This document shows, in pieces, positions 35,540 through 44,948 of a DNA stretch of 46,539 bases. Source of the DNA: Chitinophagales bacterium (lineage in GTDB: Bacteria; Bacteroidota; Bacteroidia; Chitinophagales; CAIODY01); the NCBI GenBank assembly GCA_947452995.1, contig CANGEV010000007.1, forward strand, positions 65,143 through 111,681. Reading direction: 5' to 3'. A program made the position numbers and the translations under genes. The stretch's first letter is position 1; each line of letters begins with the position of its first letter. The notes under the pieces are model-generated. The model saw only the letters and a program-made list of their open reading frames with translations, searched no databases and was not told the DNA's origin.

Positions 35540-36964
35540 TTATTTAACGGTTGATATTTTTAACATATTGGTTGGGCCTTGTGCATGTGTTGGCATTGCT
35601 CCTGTATTAACCACGGTATCACCTTCTTTTATCTTTTTATTGTTTTTCAATATCTCTATTGAGTACGCAATCATATCATCGATGGCATTTAAATTCGGGA
35701 AGTAATAAGATTGTTGCACTCCCCAACATAAAGAACTCTGATTTACGAAAGATGGGCGATCTGTAAACAAGTAAATAGGACAATGTGGGCGAAAACTACT
35801 AATCATGAAGCCGGTATAGCCGCTTCTTGTATGTGCAATGATTGCATTCGCTTCTACATCATCCGCAATTTTGGCTGCGTTATAACAAAGCGCATCCGAT
35901 AAGAATGTCGGTGAGTGTTTCTGTGGAATCAAATTTCTATTGTAGACACCTTCTTCTTTTTCTACTTCGTCAATGATCTTCTTCATGGTTTCAACTACCA
36001 AAACAGGATGCTTTCCGTTAGCGGTTTCGCCACTAAGCATGACAGCATCTGCACCTTCCCAAACTGCATTACTCACATCGGTGATATCTGCGCGGCTAGG
36101 TTTGGTATTTTCCATCATGGATTCCATCATTTGTGTAGCCATGATTACAGGCTTTGCGCGATGGATACATTTTTTAATGATGGTACGTTGAATCAATGGT
36201 ATTTTCTCCACAGGTAGTTCTACACCAAGATCGCCACGCGCTACCATTACGCCATCGGCCTCCAAAATAATTTCTCTAAGGTATTCTAAGGCTTCTGGTT
36301 TTTCTATTTTGGCAATTACTTTGATGAAGCTATTTTGCTTTTCAATGATATTTTTTAATTCGATGATATCACTCGGCTTTCTAACAAAAGAAAGCGCTAC
36401 CCAATCCAAATGATGTTCGATAATAAAATCGAGATCTTTTAAGTCTTTCTCCGTTAAGCAAGGGAGAGAGATTTTTGTGTTTGGTAAATTGATTCCTTTT
36501 TTAGAAGAAATTCTACCGCCATAGGGAGCCAAGAGTGTTACACGCTCATTTTCGTGATCAATTGCGATTACGCGCAATTCTATCTTTCCATCATCCACGA
36601 GAATCGTTTGACCTACTTCAACGTCGGCATGTAGGTTGTGATAACTAACATACAATTCTTCACGTGTTCCTAATTTTGGGATATGAGTAAAAGTGATTGT
36701 ATCGTTAGGTTGAAGTTCGATTGCTCCACCTTCGATTTCACCTACGCGAAGTTTCGGTCCTTGTAAGTCGCCTAGGATTGCAACATGGGTGTCTAATTCG
36801 CGATTAATTTGACGAATCAATTCAATGACACTTAAATGACTTTCATGAGTGCCGTGCGAAAAGTTTAAACGAAAAACGTTTACACCTGCCTTTACAAGAT
36901 TGGTTAAATGCTCATGCGTATTACAGGCAGGACCAACGGTAGCAACAATTTTAGTTTGTGACAT
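35540..36964 (-). CDS. pyk: Pyruvate kinase
   Basis: A 474-residue enzyme converting phosphoenolpyruvate and ADP to pyruvate and ATP. The active-site lysine is in VIAKIEKPEA, and the Mg/substrate loop is MATQMMESM...PSRADITDV, followed by DAVMLSGETANGKHPV. The domain order A-B-A-C is complete, and the C-terminal allosteric domain is present. It lies 6 nt after argS and is probably cotranscribed. Confidence 0.97.
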   Translation of the reverse strand: MSQTKIVATVGPACNTHEHLTNLVKAGVNVFRLNFSHGTHESHLSVIELIRQINRELDTHVAILGDLQGPKLRVGEIEGGAIELQPNDTITFTHIPKLGTREELYVSYHNLHADVEVGQTILVDDGKIELRVIAIDHENERVTLLAPYGGRISSKKGINLPNTKISLPCLTEKDLKDLDFIIEHHLDWVALSFVRKPSDIIELKNIIEKQNSFIKVIAKIEKPEALEYLREIILEADGVMVARGDLGVELPVEKIPLIQRTIIKKCIHRAKPVIMATQMMESMMENTKPSRADITDVSNAVWEGADAVMLSGETANGKHPVLVVETMKKIIDEVEKEEGVYNRNLIPQKHSPTFLSDALCYNAAKIADDVEANAIIAHTRSGYTGFMISSFRPHCPIYLFTDRPSFVNQSSLCWGVQQSYYFPNLNAIDDMIAYSIEILKNNKKIKEGDTVVNTGAMPTHAQGPTNMLKISTVK

Positions 36965-36970
36965 AGGGCA

Positions 36971-38749
36971 TTACATTTTGTTAGGCGCGTGAATGCCGAT
37001 TAGGTGAAGGGTATATTTAAGGACTTTAGCCGTGTAAGTTGCTAACGCAAGACGGAATTCCTTTTGTGTATTCTCTGCTTTTAATACGGAGTGTTCAGCA
37101 TAGAAAGTATTGAATGATTTAGCGACTTGATATGCGTAGTTGGCAATAATTGCCGGACTCAGATTATCAGCGGCTTCTTTTATTTTATTGTTCAACTGTA
37201 ACAAAGCCATTACTAATTCTTTTTCCTCATTATTTAAGGAGTGCGTTTCACTAAGATTAATAGTGGCATGCGAATTTTCTTCGGTCGCTTTTCTTAAAAT
37301 GGATTGAATACGTGCGTGGGTGTATTGCACAAATGGTCCTGTGAATCCATGGAAATCGATACTTTCTTCAGGATTGAAGAGCATTTTCTTTTTAGGATCG
37401 ATTTTCAATAAGAAAAACTTTAAGGCACCTAGGCCAATATCATTATAAAGTTCTGATTTCTCTTGTTCCGAAAACCCTTGATCTTTACCTGCTGATTCAG
37501 TGATTGTTTTTGCACTCTCAATCATTTCTTTCATTAAATCATCGGCATCAACAACGGTACCTTCACGGCTTTTCATTTTACCGGTAGGCAATTCCACCAT
37601 TCCGTAGCTCATGTGGTAAATACCTTCAGCGTAAGGCTTGTTCAGCTTTTTGCAAATTAACTGCAAGACTTTAAAATGATAATCTTGTTCGTTCCCAACC
37701 ACATAAATTGATTGGTCGATATTGAAATCATCATATTTCTTCTGTGCGGTACCAATGTCTTGTGTGATATAAACGGAGGTGCCGTCGCTACGTTGAACTA
37801 GTTTTTGATCTAGGCCATCTGCGGTAAGGTCTATCCAGACTGAATTATCAGGCTTTTGAAAGAAAACACCTGCATCAAGACCTTCTTTTATGATATCTTT
37901 TCCTAGTAAATAGGTTTGCGATTCGTAGTACATTTTATCGAAACTAACGCCCATTTTAGCGTAAGTTTCGTTAAATCCAGCATAAACCCATTCGTTCATC
38001 GTTTTCCATAGGGAGAGGACGGCTTCATTGCCATCTTCCCAATCGCGCAACATATTTTGTGCTTCAAGAATAATTGGCGCTTGTGCTTTTGCCTCATCTT
38101 CAGATTTACCTTCGCTCATCAATTGAGCAATTTCTTTTTTATAAGCCTGATCAAAAAGGACATAATATTTACCGACAAGATGATCACCTTTCAAATGAGC
38201 TGTACTTGGGGTTTCTCCATTCCCAAACTTTTGCCATGCAATCATACTCTTGCAAATATGAATTCCGCGATCATTTATCAAATTTGCTTTGATAACATGA
38301 TTGCCTGCCGCTTGTAGAATTTCTGCAATTGCATGACCGAGTAAGTTGTTTCTTACATGACCAAGATGCAAGGGTTTGTTTGTGTTAGGAGAGGAGTATT
38401 CAACCATCACCCGTTTATTGTTCGGGCTTATGTTATTTACCTTTTCTTGATTGAATTTGGTTTGAAATTGATTCAACCAAAAATGATCAGTCAGGGTAAG
38501 GTTTAGAAACCCTTTAACTACATTAAACTCCGCAAGGGTAGGAACCTGCAGCATCAATTGATTACCAATTGCGGTAGCAGTAGGTTCTGGGCCTAGTTTG
38601 GAGAATTTAGTGAAAGGAAAAACAACGATCGTACAATCTCCTTTGAATTCAGGGGGGGTAGGATTCAGTTGAATTGCGTTAGCATCAATGGTCTGGCCGA
38701 AAAGCGTTTGCGCCGCAGCGGCCACTTCGTTTTTTAGAAAGGACAACAT
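36971..38749 (-). CDS. argS: Arginyl-tRNA synthetase
   Basis: A 592-residue class I synthetase. The HIGH motif is HLGH (128-131) in SSPNTNKPLHLGHVRNN. The KMSKS-like region is LPTGKMKSREGTVV, and the C-terminal DALR anticodon-binding domain ends the protein. The longer frame to 38815 overlaps glyS; the ATG at 38749 (MLSFLKNEVAAA) fits the family and was chosen. A TACCTTTG -7 box sits 6 nt before this ATG. Confidence 0.97.
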   Translation of the reverse strand: MLSFLKNEVAAAAQTLFGQTIDANAIQLNPTPPEFKGDCTIVVFPFTKFSKLGPEPTATAIGNQLMLQVPTLAEFNVVKGFLNLTLTDHFWLNQFQTKFNQEKVNNISPNNKRVMVEYSSPNTNKPLHLGHVRNNLLGHAIAEILQAAGNHVIKANLINDRGIHICKSMIAWQKFGNGETPSTAHLKGDHLVGKYYVLFDQAYKKEIAQLMSEGKSEDEAKAQAPIILEAQNMLRDWEDGNEAVLSLWKTMNEWVYAGFNETYAKMGVSFDKMYYESQTYLLGKDIIKEGLDAGVFFQKPDNSVWIDLTADGLDQKLVQRSDGTSVYITQDIGTAQKKYDDFNIDQSIYVVGNEQDYHFKVLQLICKKLNKPYAEGIYHMSYGMVELPTGKMKSREGTVVDADDLMKEMIESAKTITESAGKDQGFSEQEKSELYNDIGLGALKFFLLKIDPKKKMLFNPEESIDFHGFTGPFVQYTHARIQSILRKATEENSHATINLSETHSLNNEEKELVMALLQLNNKIKEAADNLSPAIIANYAYQVAKSFNTFYAEHSVLKAENTQKEFRLALATYTAKVLKYTLHLIGIHAPNKM

Positions 38750-38755
38750 ACGGCG

Positions 38756-38763
38756 CAAAGGTA
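38756..38763 (-). promoter_or_regulatory. -7 box immediately upstream of argS
   Basis: On the minus strand this reads TACCTTTG, a full -7 match. No consensus -33 box is present. If used, it would give an almost leaderless internal argS transcript. Confidence 0.25.
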
Positions 38764-38783
38764 CAACGAAAGCGGTAAATAAA

Positions 38784-40256
38784 CTATAAAATCGGCATTC
38801 TAACGGCCTGATCAATAATTTCTTTTAGTGAGGAGGCTGGTACACGTTCTTGTGTCATTTTATCACGGTCGCGAATGGTAACTGTGCCATCCGTTAGTGT
38901 TTGGTGATCTACGCAAACGCAGAAAGGAGTTCCGATAGCATCCATGCGACGATAGCGTTTTCCAATAGTATCCTTTTCTTCATAGAAAATGGAGTGGAAA
39001 GGACGTAACTCGTCTGCGATTTTTCGTGCAGCTTCAGGAAGGCCATCCTTTTTTAATAAAGGTAGGATAGCCACTTTGTATGGGGCTAGAATAGCTGGCA
39101 AATGTAATACAGAACGACTATCAGAAGTGCCGTCTTCCTTTGGGATTACCTGTTCTTCAAAGGCATTACAAAGTGTCAAAAGAAATAAACGATCCAAACC
39201 AACTGAAGTTTCAACTACGAAAGGAATGTAGTTGCCATAAGGCTTTCCTTCCTCGTTTAAATCATTGTCGAAATATTGAATTTTCTTTTTTGAAAAGGTT
39301 TGATGTTGCTTTAGGTCGAAATCGGTACGGCTATGAATACCTTCAACTTCTTTAAACCCAAAAGGGAAATTGTATTCAATATCAACCGCGGCATTCGCAT
39401 AGTGGGCGAGTTTAGTATGGTCTTTGAATCGAAGCATGGAAGCGTCAATTCCCAGGCTTTTATGCCACGCCATGCGTTTTTCACGCCAGTGGTTGTACCA
39501 TTCCATTTCAGAGCCAGGTCGAACGAAAAATTGCATTTCCATTTGTTCGAATTCACGCATACGGAAAATAAATTGACGGGCTACAATTTCATTACGAAAA
39601 GCCTTTCCAACTTGTGCGATTCCAAATGGGATTTTCATTCTGCCTGTTTTCTGAACATTCAGGAAGTTGACAAAAATTCCTTGAGCTGTTTCAGGACGGA
39701 GATAGATGGTGTCAGAGTCTTCGCTAACGGAGCCCATTTGGGTGGAGAACATAAGATTGAACTGACGAACGTCTGTCCAATTGCTTGTTCCACTTAAAGG
39801 ACATACTATTTTATGATCGATGAGCAACTGACGGAGTCCTGCAAAGTCGGCATTCGTCAACATGGTATCCATAGAAGCGATCAGTGCATCGGCTGTCGCT
39901 TTATCACCTGCTGCTTCGTATTGTGCTGCTTTATCTTCAATAATCACGTCAACTCGGTAACGCTTTTTACTATCCTTATTATCGACCATAGGGTCGTTAA
40001 AATTATCTACGTGACCTGAGGCTTTCCAGATGGTTGGATGCATAAAAATTGCAGAGTCGATACCTACAATATTATCATTCATTTGAACCATTGATTTCCA
40101 CCAATAGTCGCGCAAATTTCTTCTTAATTCAACACCATATTGACCATAATCATAAACGGCTGCTAGACCATCATAAAGTTCACTACTTTGAAATACGAAG
40201 CCATATTCTTTGGTATGGCTAATAACCTGTTGAAACTTGTCGCTTTGATTTTCCAT
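38784..40256 (-). CDS. glyS: Glycyl-tRNA synthetase, single-chain dimeric type
   Basis: A 490-residue class II synthetase of the eukaryote/archaea-like GlyQS type, not the E. coli alpha2beta2 type. Segments include YDYGQYGVELRRNLRDYWW near the start, then LRPETAQGIFVNFLN (motif 2 region) and VVETSVGLDRLFL (motif 3). The C-terminal anticodon-binding domain is present. It lies 7 nt downstream of the LysE-family gene and 34 nt upstream of argS. Confidence 0.97.
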   Translation of the reverse strand: MENQSDKFQQVISHTKEYGFVFQSSELYDGLAAVYDYGQYGVELRRNLRDYWWKSMVQMNDNIVGIDSAIFMHPTIWKASGHVDNFNDPMVDNKDSKKRYRVDVIIEDKAAQYEAAGDKATADALIASMDTMLTNADFAGLRQLLIDHKIVCPLSGTSNWTDVRQFNLMFSTQMGSVSEDSDTIYLRPETAQGIFVNFLNVQKTGRMKIPFGIAQVGKAFRNEIVARQFIFRMREFEQMEMQFFVRPGSEMEWYNHWREKRMAWHKSLGIDASMLRFKDHTKLAHYANAAVDIEYNFPFGFKEVEGIHSRTDFDLKQHQTFSKKKIQYFDNDLNEEGKPYGNYIPFVVETSVGLDRLFLLTLCNAFEEQVIPKEDGTSDSRSVLHLPAILAPYKVAILPLLKKDGLPEAARKIADELRPFHSIFYEEKDTIGKRYRRMDAIGTPFCVCVDHQTLTDGTVTIRDRDKMTQERVPASSLKEIIDQAVRMPIL

Positions 40257-40263
40257 TTATTAT

Positions 40264-40881
40264 TTACTTAAATCCTTTATAAATTAGAGCTACTCCGAAT
40301 AGAATCATCCCTATCCCTAATACTTGTTGAATGCGATGAATAATCATTGGAGAAAGCCATTTTTTTAACTTTTCTGCAAAATAGGCTTTGGCTATATCGG
40401 AGGCGTTTACCATCAATAGGATCCCGCTGAAATAAACAATTTTTTCAGCTCTTGTAAAACCTTCGTTGGCTAATACGCCAGCATTTGCCGTCCAGAAAAG
40501 TATTACACCTGGGGCAGTAAAATTTATCATAAAGCCTTTTGCTAGATGCATCCAATGCGTATTCTTTTTTATTTGTAAATGACTCTCGTCCATTTTCGGT
40601 TTTTGAAGCCAGAGGTACAGGCCATAACCAATTAAAATAATCCCACCTAAATAATAAACCCATTTGATTTTGTTGGTTATCAATGTAGAGGCCCCAAAAT
40701 TACTCAAGAAAATATAGAACATATCACTCAGGGTGATTCCTGCGATAAGGAAAAGTGCAATTTTGAATCCTTTATTTAGACTTGTGTTTATGACAGTAAA
40801 TGCCACTGGGCCCATAGACAGGATGAGGAACAATCCTGGTCCTATGCAACTCAATAAGGCTTGTAACAGGTTTTCTTGCAT
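40264..40881 (-). CDS. LysE-family exporter
   Basis: A 205-residue membrane protein with about six helices. The N-terminal motif LSMGPVAFTVINTSLNKGFK matches the LysE/RhtB amino-acid exporter pattern (G-P-x5-N-x6-G). The substrate is unknown. It is the first gene of the minus-strand cluster, 7 nt before glyS. Confidence 0.88.
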   Translation of the reverse strand: MQENLLQALLSCIGPGLFLILSMGPVAFTVINTSLNKGFKIALFLIAGITLSDMFYIFLSNFGASTLITNKIKWVYYLGGIILIGYGLYLWLQKPKMDESHLQIKKNTHWMHLAKGFMINFTAPGVILFWTANAGVLANEGFTRAEKIVYFSGILLMVNASDIAKAYFAEKLKKWLSPMIIHRIQQVLGIGMILFGVALIYKGFK

Positions 40882-41033
40882 TTCGACTAGAATTGATGCG
40901 AAACGCTAAGATAATCAAATCATATTTAACCTCGAATGAAACAAGCGTAATTAGTTAATTATTAACAGGGACGAACCATTATGAATTTTCGCTTGTTTAA
41001 GGTGTAATTGGTTTTGTTTATTAATTTTACAGT

Positions 41034-43019
41034 ATGCAATTATTTTCTCCGAATTATAAGCGTCTAATCACGCGTGAAGTCAAGGTTGGTAATCTATCAA
41101 TAGGTAATGGAAGTAGTATTAAAGTTCAAACGATGACTACTACAGACACATTAGATACTATTGCAACAGTAGAACAAAGCATTCGATGTATAGAAGCAGG
41201 GGCGGAATTGATTCGAATCACTGCGCCTAGTTTGAAGGAAGCGCAAAATTTACAAGAAATTAAGAAGGAGCTACGTAATCGTGGCTTTAATACGCCTATA
41301 GTGGCAGATATACATTTTACGCCAAATGCAGCAGAATTAGCAGCTCGAATAATTGAGAAGGTGCGAGTAAATCCGGGTAATTATATCGATAAGAAAAAGT
41401 TTGAACAATTAGAATATTCAGATATAGAATATCAGGAGGAAATTGATAGGATTTATGAACGATTTGCTCCTTTGGTAAAGATTTGTAAAGAACATGGAAC
41501 TGCCATGCGAATTGGCACTAATCATGGTTCCTTGAGTGATCGAATCATGAGTAAATATGGTGATACAGCGCATGGAATGGTGGAGAGTGCTTTAGAATTT
41601 CTTCGCGTGTGTAGGAATGAATCGTTTCATAATATAGTCCTATCTATGAAGAGTTCAAATCCTCAGGTGATGGTACAAGCCTACCGCTTACTAGTTGACA
41701 GAATGCAAAGCGAATTTGGTGAATGTTACCCGTTGCATTTAGGGGTAACCGAAGCGGGTGATGGTGAGGATGGGCGAATTAAATCTGCAATTGGAATAGG
41801 TGCATTATTAGAAGATGGTATTGGTGACACTGTTCGTGTTTCCTTAACGGAAGATCCTGAATTTGAGATACCGGTTTGTAAAGATTTAGTTGCAAAATAT
41901 AATCAAGGTATTGTTATAACAGAAAGAACTTCGCAAAGTCCTAGTTTTAGTCCTGTGGAATACCATAGAAATACAACTAATTCCGTTGGTATCATCGGAG
42001 GGAAGCATGTACCCGTTGTATTTGCTGATTTTATGCATGTGGAGCACATAACGCGTGAATCGTTGGAAGGGGTCGGCTACTCTTATGATGCCACACTCGA
42101 TAAATGGAATATTAAAGACACTGCAACCGATTTTATATATACGGGAAAGCGTCGGATACCATTTTCTTTACCGGGAACATTAAAAGTTGTTCTAGATTTT
42201 AATGAATGGTTGCTTTTGGATTCTGAGAAGGGGTATTATCCATTGATTCAATATACATCTTTGGTTGCTGATTTCACTGTTTTGGAACGAGTGTCGAATG
42301 TCGATTATTGTTTTGTGGCTATTGATACCAACGTAACGAGTTTTAAGCAGGTATATGCCTTAATGCAATCAGTAAATAATATTGTACTTTGTTTATATAG
42401 TAGTGCAGCGCATATGATGCCTTGTGTGAGAAATTTTGTTTTCGGCCTTAAGGAATTGAACTATACTGGTGCTTTAATTCTTGTTGCAGAGTCGACTGCT
42501 AAATCCATTGATGAGCAGTTAATTGATTTTAGTAGAAACGCAGGAACATTATTGTTAGATGGAATTGGGGATGGTATATGGTTGATGAATGAGCCGGGTT
42601 CATTAGTGGATTTGCAATTAAAGGGAAGAACGTATTTACCTGTAACAGACAATAATCAATTCCTAAATAACACTTCGTTTTCTATATTGCAAGCGACTAG
42701 AACGCGTATTTCAAAAACGGAGTATATTTCTTGCCCAAGTTGTGGAAGAACATTATTTGATTTACAAGAGACAACCTCGAGAATACGTTCTGTAACAAAT
42801 CATTTGAAAGGCGTTAAAATTGCTATTATGGGTTGTATTGTTAATGGTCCTGGAGAGATGGCAGATGCTGATTATGGCTATGTTGGTAGTGGACCAGGAA
42901 AGATCACGCTATATAAAAGCAAAGAGGTTGTAAAAAAGGGACTTTCTAGTGATATTGCTGTTCAGGAATTGATCCAGCTCATTAAGGATAATGGGGATTG
43001 GACAGAGCCTATTCATTAG
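41034..43019 (+). CDS. ispG: (E)-4-hydroxy-3-methylbut-2-enyl-diphosphate synthase, long form
   Basis: A 661-residue IspG/GcpE, which reduces MEcPP to HMBPP in the non-mevalonate isoprenoid pathway. The TIM-barrel part runs to about residue 270. A roughly 250-residue central insert follows, then the reductase-like domain. The 4Fe-4S ligands are C567, C570 and C601, and the catalytic glutamate is E608 in NGPGE. The long form with insert is typical of Bacteroidota, Chlamydiae and plastids. Its TAG stop interlocks with the stop of the gene at 43016. Confidence 0.97.
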   Translation: MQLFSPNYKRLITREVKVGNLSIGNGSSIKVQTMTTTDTLDTIATVEQSIRCIEAGAELIRITAPSLKEAQNLQEIKKELRNRGFNTPIVADIHFTPNAAELAARIIEKVRVNPGNYIDKKKFEQLEYSDIEYQEEIDRIYERFAPLVKICKEHGTAMRIGTNHGSLSDRIMSKYGDTAHGMVESALEFLRVCRNESFHNIVLSMKSSNPQVMVQAYRLLVDRMQSEFGECYPLHLGVTEAGDGEDGRIKSAIGIGALLEDGIGDTVRVSLTEDPEFEIPVCKDLVAKYNQGIVITERTSQSPSFSPVEYHRNTTNSVGIIGGKHVPVVFADFMHVEHITRESLEGVGYSYDATLDKWNIKDTATDFIYTGKRRIPFSLPGTLKVVLDFNEWLLLDSEKGYYPLIQYTSLVADFTVLERVSNVDYCFVAIDTNVTSFKQVYALMQSVNNIVLCLYSSAAHMMPCVRNFVFGLKELNYTGALILVAESTAKSIDEQLIDFSRNAGTLLLDGIGDGIWLMNEPGSLVDLQLKGRTYLPVTDNNQFLNNTSFSILQATRTRISKTEYISCPSCGRTLFDLQETTSRIRSVTNHLKGVKIAIMGCIVNGPGEMADADYGYVGSGPGKITLYKSKEVVKKGLSSDIAVQELIQLIKDNGDWTEPIH

Positions 43020-43624
43020 AAGGTATCAAACCCTATATGGTATTGGCATAGTATCCCTTCTTTGAAATAGTAATCACCGAACCATTTCTCATGATTGTAT
43101 CTTGCTAGAAATCGTGGGGTTTCTATGTTCGTAAGCCAATAGTTATATACAAGAGCACCTTGGTAGGTCGTTTTTTGCCGCGGCTCACCCAGTATTTTTA
43201 TAAGATCGGATTCTGATATCCCAATTTTAATCCCACGTGAGCTCACGTATTGCTCTTCGGGAAATTTAACGCAACCCCGACAAGGCATTTCACTTGCCGC
43301 TTTTACACGTATTTCTGCTATTGCAAATTCGTGTAGTCCATAGCCAGGATGTGTGAAAAGTTGTAGTCTTTCAGATTCATCAGAATTAGTAAAGTCGGCG
43401 TATGGGAAATCTAAATCCTTATGTCGGTATAGGCGTTTGCTAACGAAGTCGGTATCTTCTTCGAAATGTGAGATAACCGATTTCCAATGTAATAATGCGA
43501 TACCATTTACAGCGGTATCAGGGATAAAGGTCTTAGGGTTAAAAACTATTTCTTCTTGCTTCTCGGAAAGGGAGAAGAGGAAGGGGATAAGTAGAATGCA
43601 CAATAGAATGCTTTGACGAAGCAT
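43016..43624 (-). CDS. Exported protein of unknown function with CxxC and BamE-like segment
   Basis: A 202-residue protein not recognised as a named family. A signal peptide (about 1-20, LCILLIPFLFSLSEK) is followed by a mixed region. A CRGC motif lies at 115-118. The segment GIKIGISESDLIKILGEP (131-148), followed by a strand ending VYNYW, resembles the BamE/SmpA fold signature. It starts at the last base of the Nudix gene, so the two overlap by 1 nt and are probably cotranscribed. Envelope location is likely; function is unknown. Confidence 0.75.
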   Translation of the reverse strand: MLRQSILLCILLIPFLFSLSEKQEEIVFNPKTFIPDTAVNGIALLHWKSVISHFEEDTDFVSKRLYRHKDLDFPYADFTNSDESERLQLFTHPGYGLHEFAIAEIRVKAASEMPCRGCVKFPEEQYVSSRGIKIGISESDLIKILGEPRQKTTYQGALVYNYWLTNIETPRFLARYNHEKWFGDYYFKEGILCQYHIGFDTF

Positions 43625-44259
43625 TAATTAGCAATTTTGTCGAAGATAGGAAGTAAGGTAGGGTAGGTATTCGTTGTATATTCCGACAGACTGTCTTTTT
43701 TTACCCAACGGATGTCTGTTATTTTCTCTTCTAATTGAGGCGTGAGTTTCTCAGATTTTGAGGCTGTCATTTCGAACCAATACGTTGTTTTCAAGAATCG
43801 TTCTTTTTCTTCCTTGTACGCATGGTAAGTGGTGAGGATAGGAGCACCTAATTTTATTTCGTTTAATCCTGTTTCTTCTTTAACCTCGCGTATTGCGGTT
43901 TCTTCCGGTTTTTCACCTTCATCGGCTTTTCCTTTAGGGAGATCCCATTTTCCTTTTCTAAAAATAAGAAGGAGCTCCTCCTCTTCGTTTTGTACAACAC
44001 CGCCCGCAGCCATGATTTCGGTGAATTGCTCTCTGAATGTTTTTTTGAAGGATTCAAAATCGGCTGCGTAAATTAACGCGAGTTGAAGCTGTTCATCTTG
44101 GTCGCAAATATTTAGAATTCGAGCTATGTCATCTTCCGTTTTGAATTTACAATAGATATAGCTTTGGTAATGTTCTGCCGGTGGCATAAAATATTGTTCC
44201 TCGTCATTCGTAAGTATGAGCGGTTTCTGATTTACGTACACGGTAAATGTTTCAGCCAT
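43624..44259 (-). CDS. Nudix hydrolase
   Basis: A 211-residue protein. The Nudix box GKADEGEKPEETAIREVKEE (followed by TGL) matches Gx5Ex7REUxEExGU, so it should hydrolyse a nucleoside-diphosphate-linked substrate with a divalent metal. The N-terminal part (about 1-80) is not assigned to a known domain. The ATG at 44259 (MAETFTVYVNQKP) was preferred to the one at 44277. It is divergent from pyrE, 47 nt away. The substrate is unknown. Confidence 0.9.
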   Translation of the reverse strand: MAETFTVYVNQKPLILTNDEEQYFMPPAEHYQSYIYCKFKTEDDIARILNICDQDEQLQLALIYAADFESFKKTFREQFTEIMAAGGVVQNEEEELLLIFRKGKWDLPKGKADEGEKPEETAIREVKEETGLNEIKLGAPILTTYHAYKEEKERFLKTTYWFEMTASKSEKLTPQLEEKITDIRWVKKDSLSEYTTNTYPTLLPIFDKIAN

Positions 44260-44270
44260 ATTGTTTGTTA

Positions 44271-44302
44271 TTTGCAAAGCTTGTACTCATTTCGTTACTT
44301 TG
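44271..44302 (+). promoter_or_regulatory. Promoter of pyrE, predicted leaderless
   Basis: TTTG at 44271-44274, 20 nt, then TTACTTTG at 44295-44302, which has one mismatch to TAnnTTTG. Only four bases separate it from the ATG at 44307, the same spacing as at 10845-10850. Confidence 0.4.
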
Positions 44303-44306
44303 CATT

Positions 44307-44948
44307 ATGATTTACAATGCAGAAATAGCCAAGACACTTGCCGATTATCTTTTACAAATAAAAGCAATCAAGTTAAGTCCTCAAACGCCTTTTACTTGGG
44401 CGAGTGGTTGGAAATCCCCAATCTACTGTGATAACCGCCTTACATTGTCCTATCCAGTATGCAGACAGTACATAAAAGAATCATTGACAGCTTTGGCTGC
44501 TTCAAAGTTTGCGGATGTGGATGTAGTGGCAGGGGTTGCGACAGCAGGTATTGCGCATGGTGCGCTTTTGGCTGATCATTGGAATAAACCGTTTGCATAT
44601 GTGAGATCTGCTCCGAAAGGACATGGTTTAAGCAATCAAATTGAAGGGAAGATAGAACCTGGTCAAAAGGTCTTGGTGGTTGAAGATTTGATATCTACAG
44701 GCAAAAGTAGTTTAGAGGTTGTTGAAGCAATTCGCCGTGCAGGTGGCGAGGTAGTTGGAATGCTTGCGATATTCACCTATGGTTTTCAAGCAGCGGAGGA
44801 TGCCTTTGCAGCGGCGCAATGTCCTTTTTATACCTTATCGGATTATTCTTTCTTAATCGAACTTGCGGTTGAAAAGGGATACCTAAAAACAGAGGAGGTT
44901 GCTCATTTACAAGAGTGGCGTAAGAATCCTTCTGTATGGGGTCAGTGA
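44307..44948 (+). CDS. pyrE: Orotate phosphoribosyltransferase
   Basis: A 213-residue enzyme that joins orotate to PRPP in pyrimidine synthesis. The PRPP-binding motif is VLVVEDLISTGKSS, and the FTWASGWKSPIYCDNR segment is the substrate loop of the family. The frame extends to 44247, but the ATG at 44307 (MIYNAEIAKTLADYL) matches the family start. Its 3' end overlaps the next gene. Confidence 0.96.
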   Translation: MIYNAEIAKTLADYLLQIKAIKLSPQTPFTWASGWKSPIYCDNRLTLSYPVCRQYIKESLTALAASKFADVDVVAGVATAGIAHGALLADHWNKPFAYVRSAPKGHGLSNQIEGKIEPGQKVLVVEDLISTGKSSLEVVEAIRRAGGEVVGMLAIFTYGFQAAEDAFAAAQCPFYTLSDYSFLIELAVEKGYLKTEEVAHLQEWRKNPSVWGQ

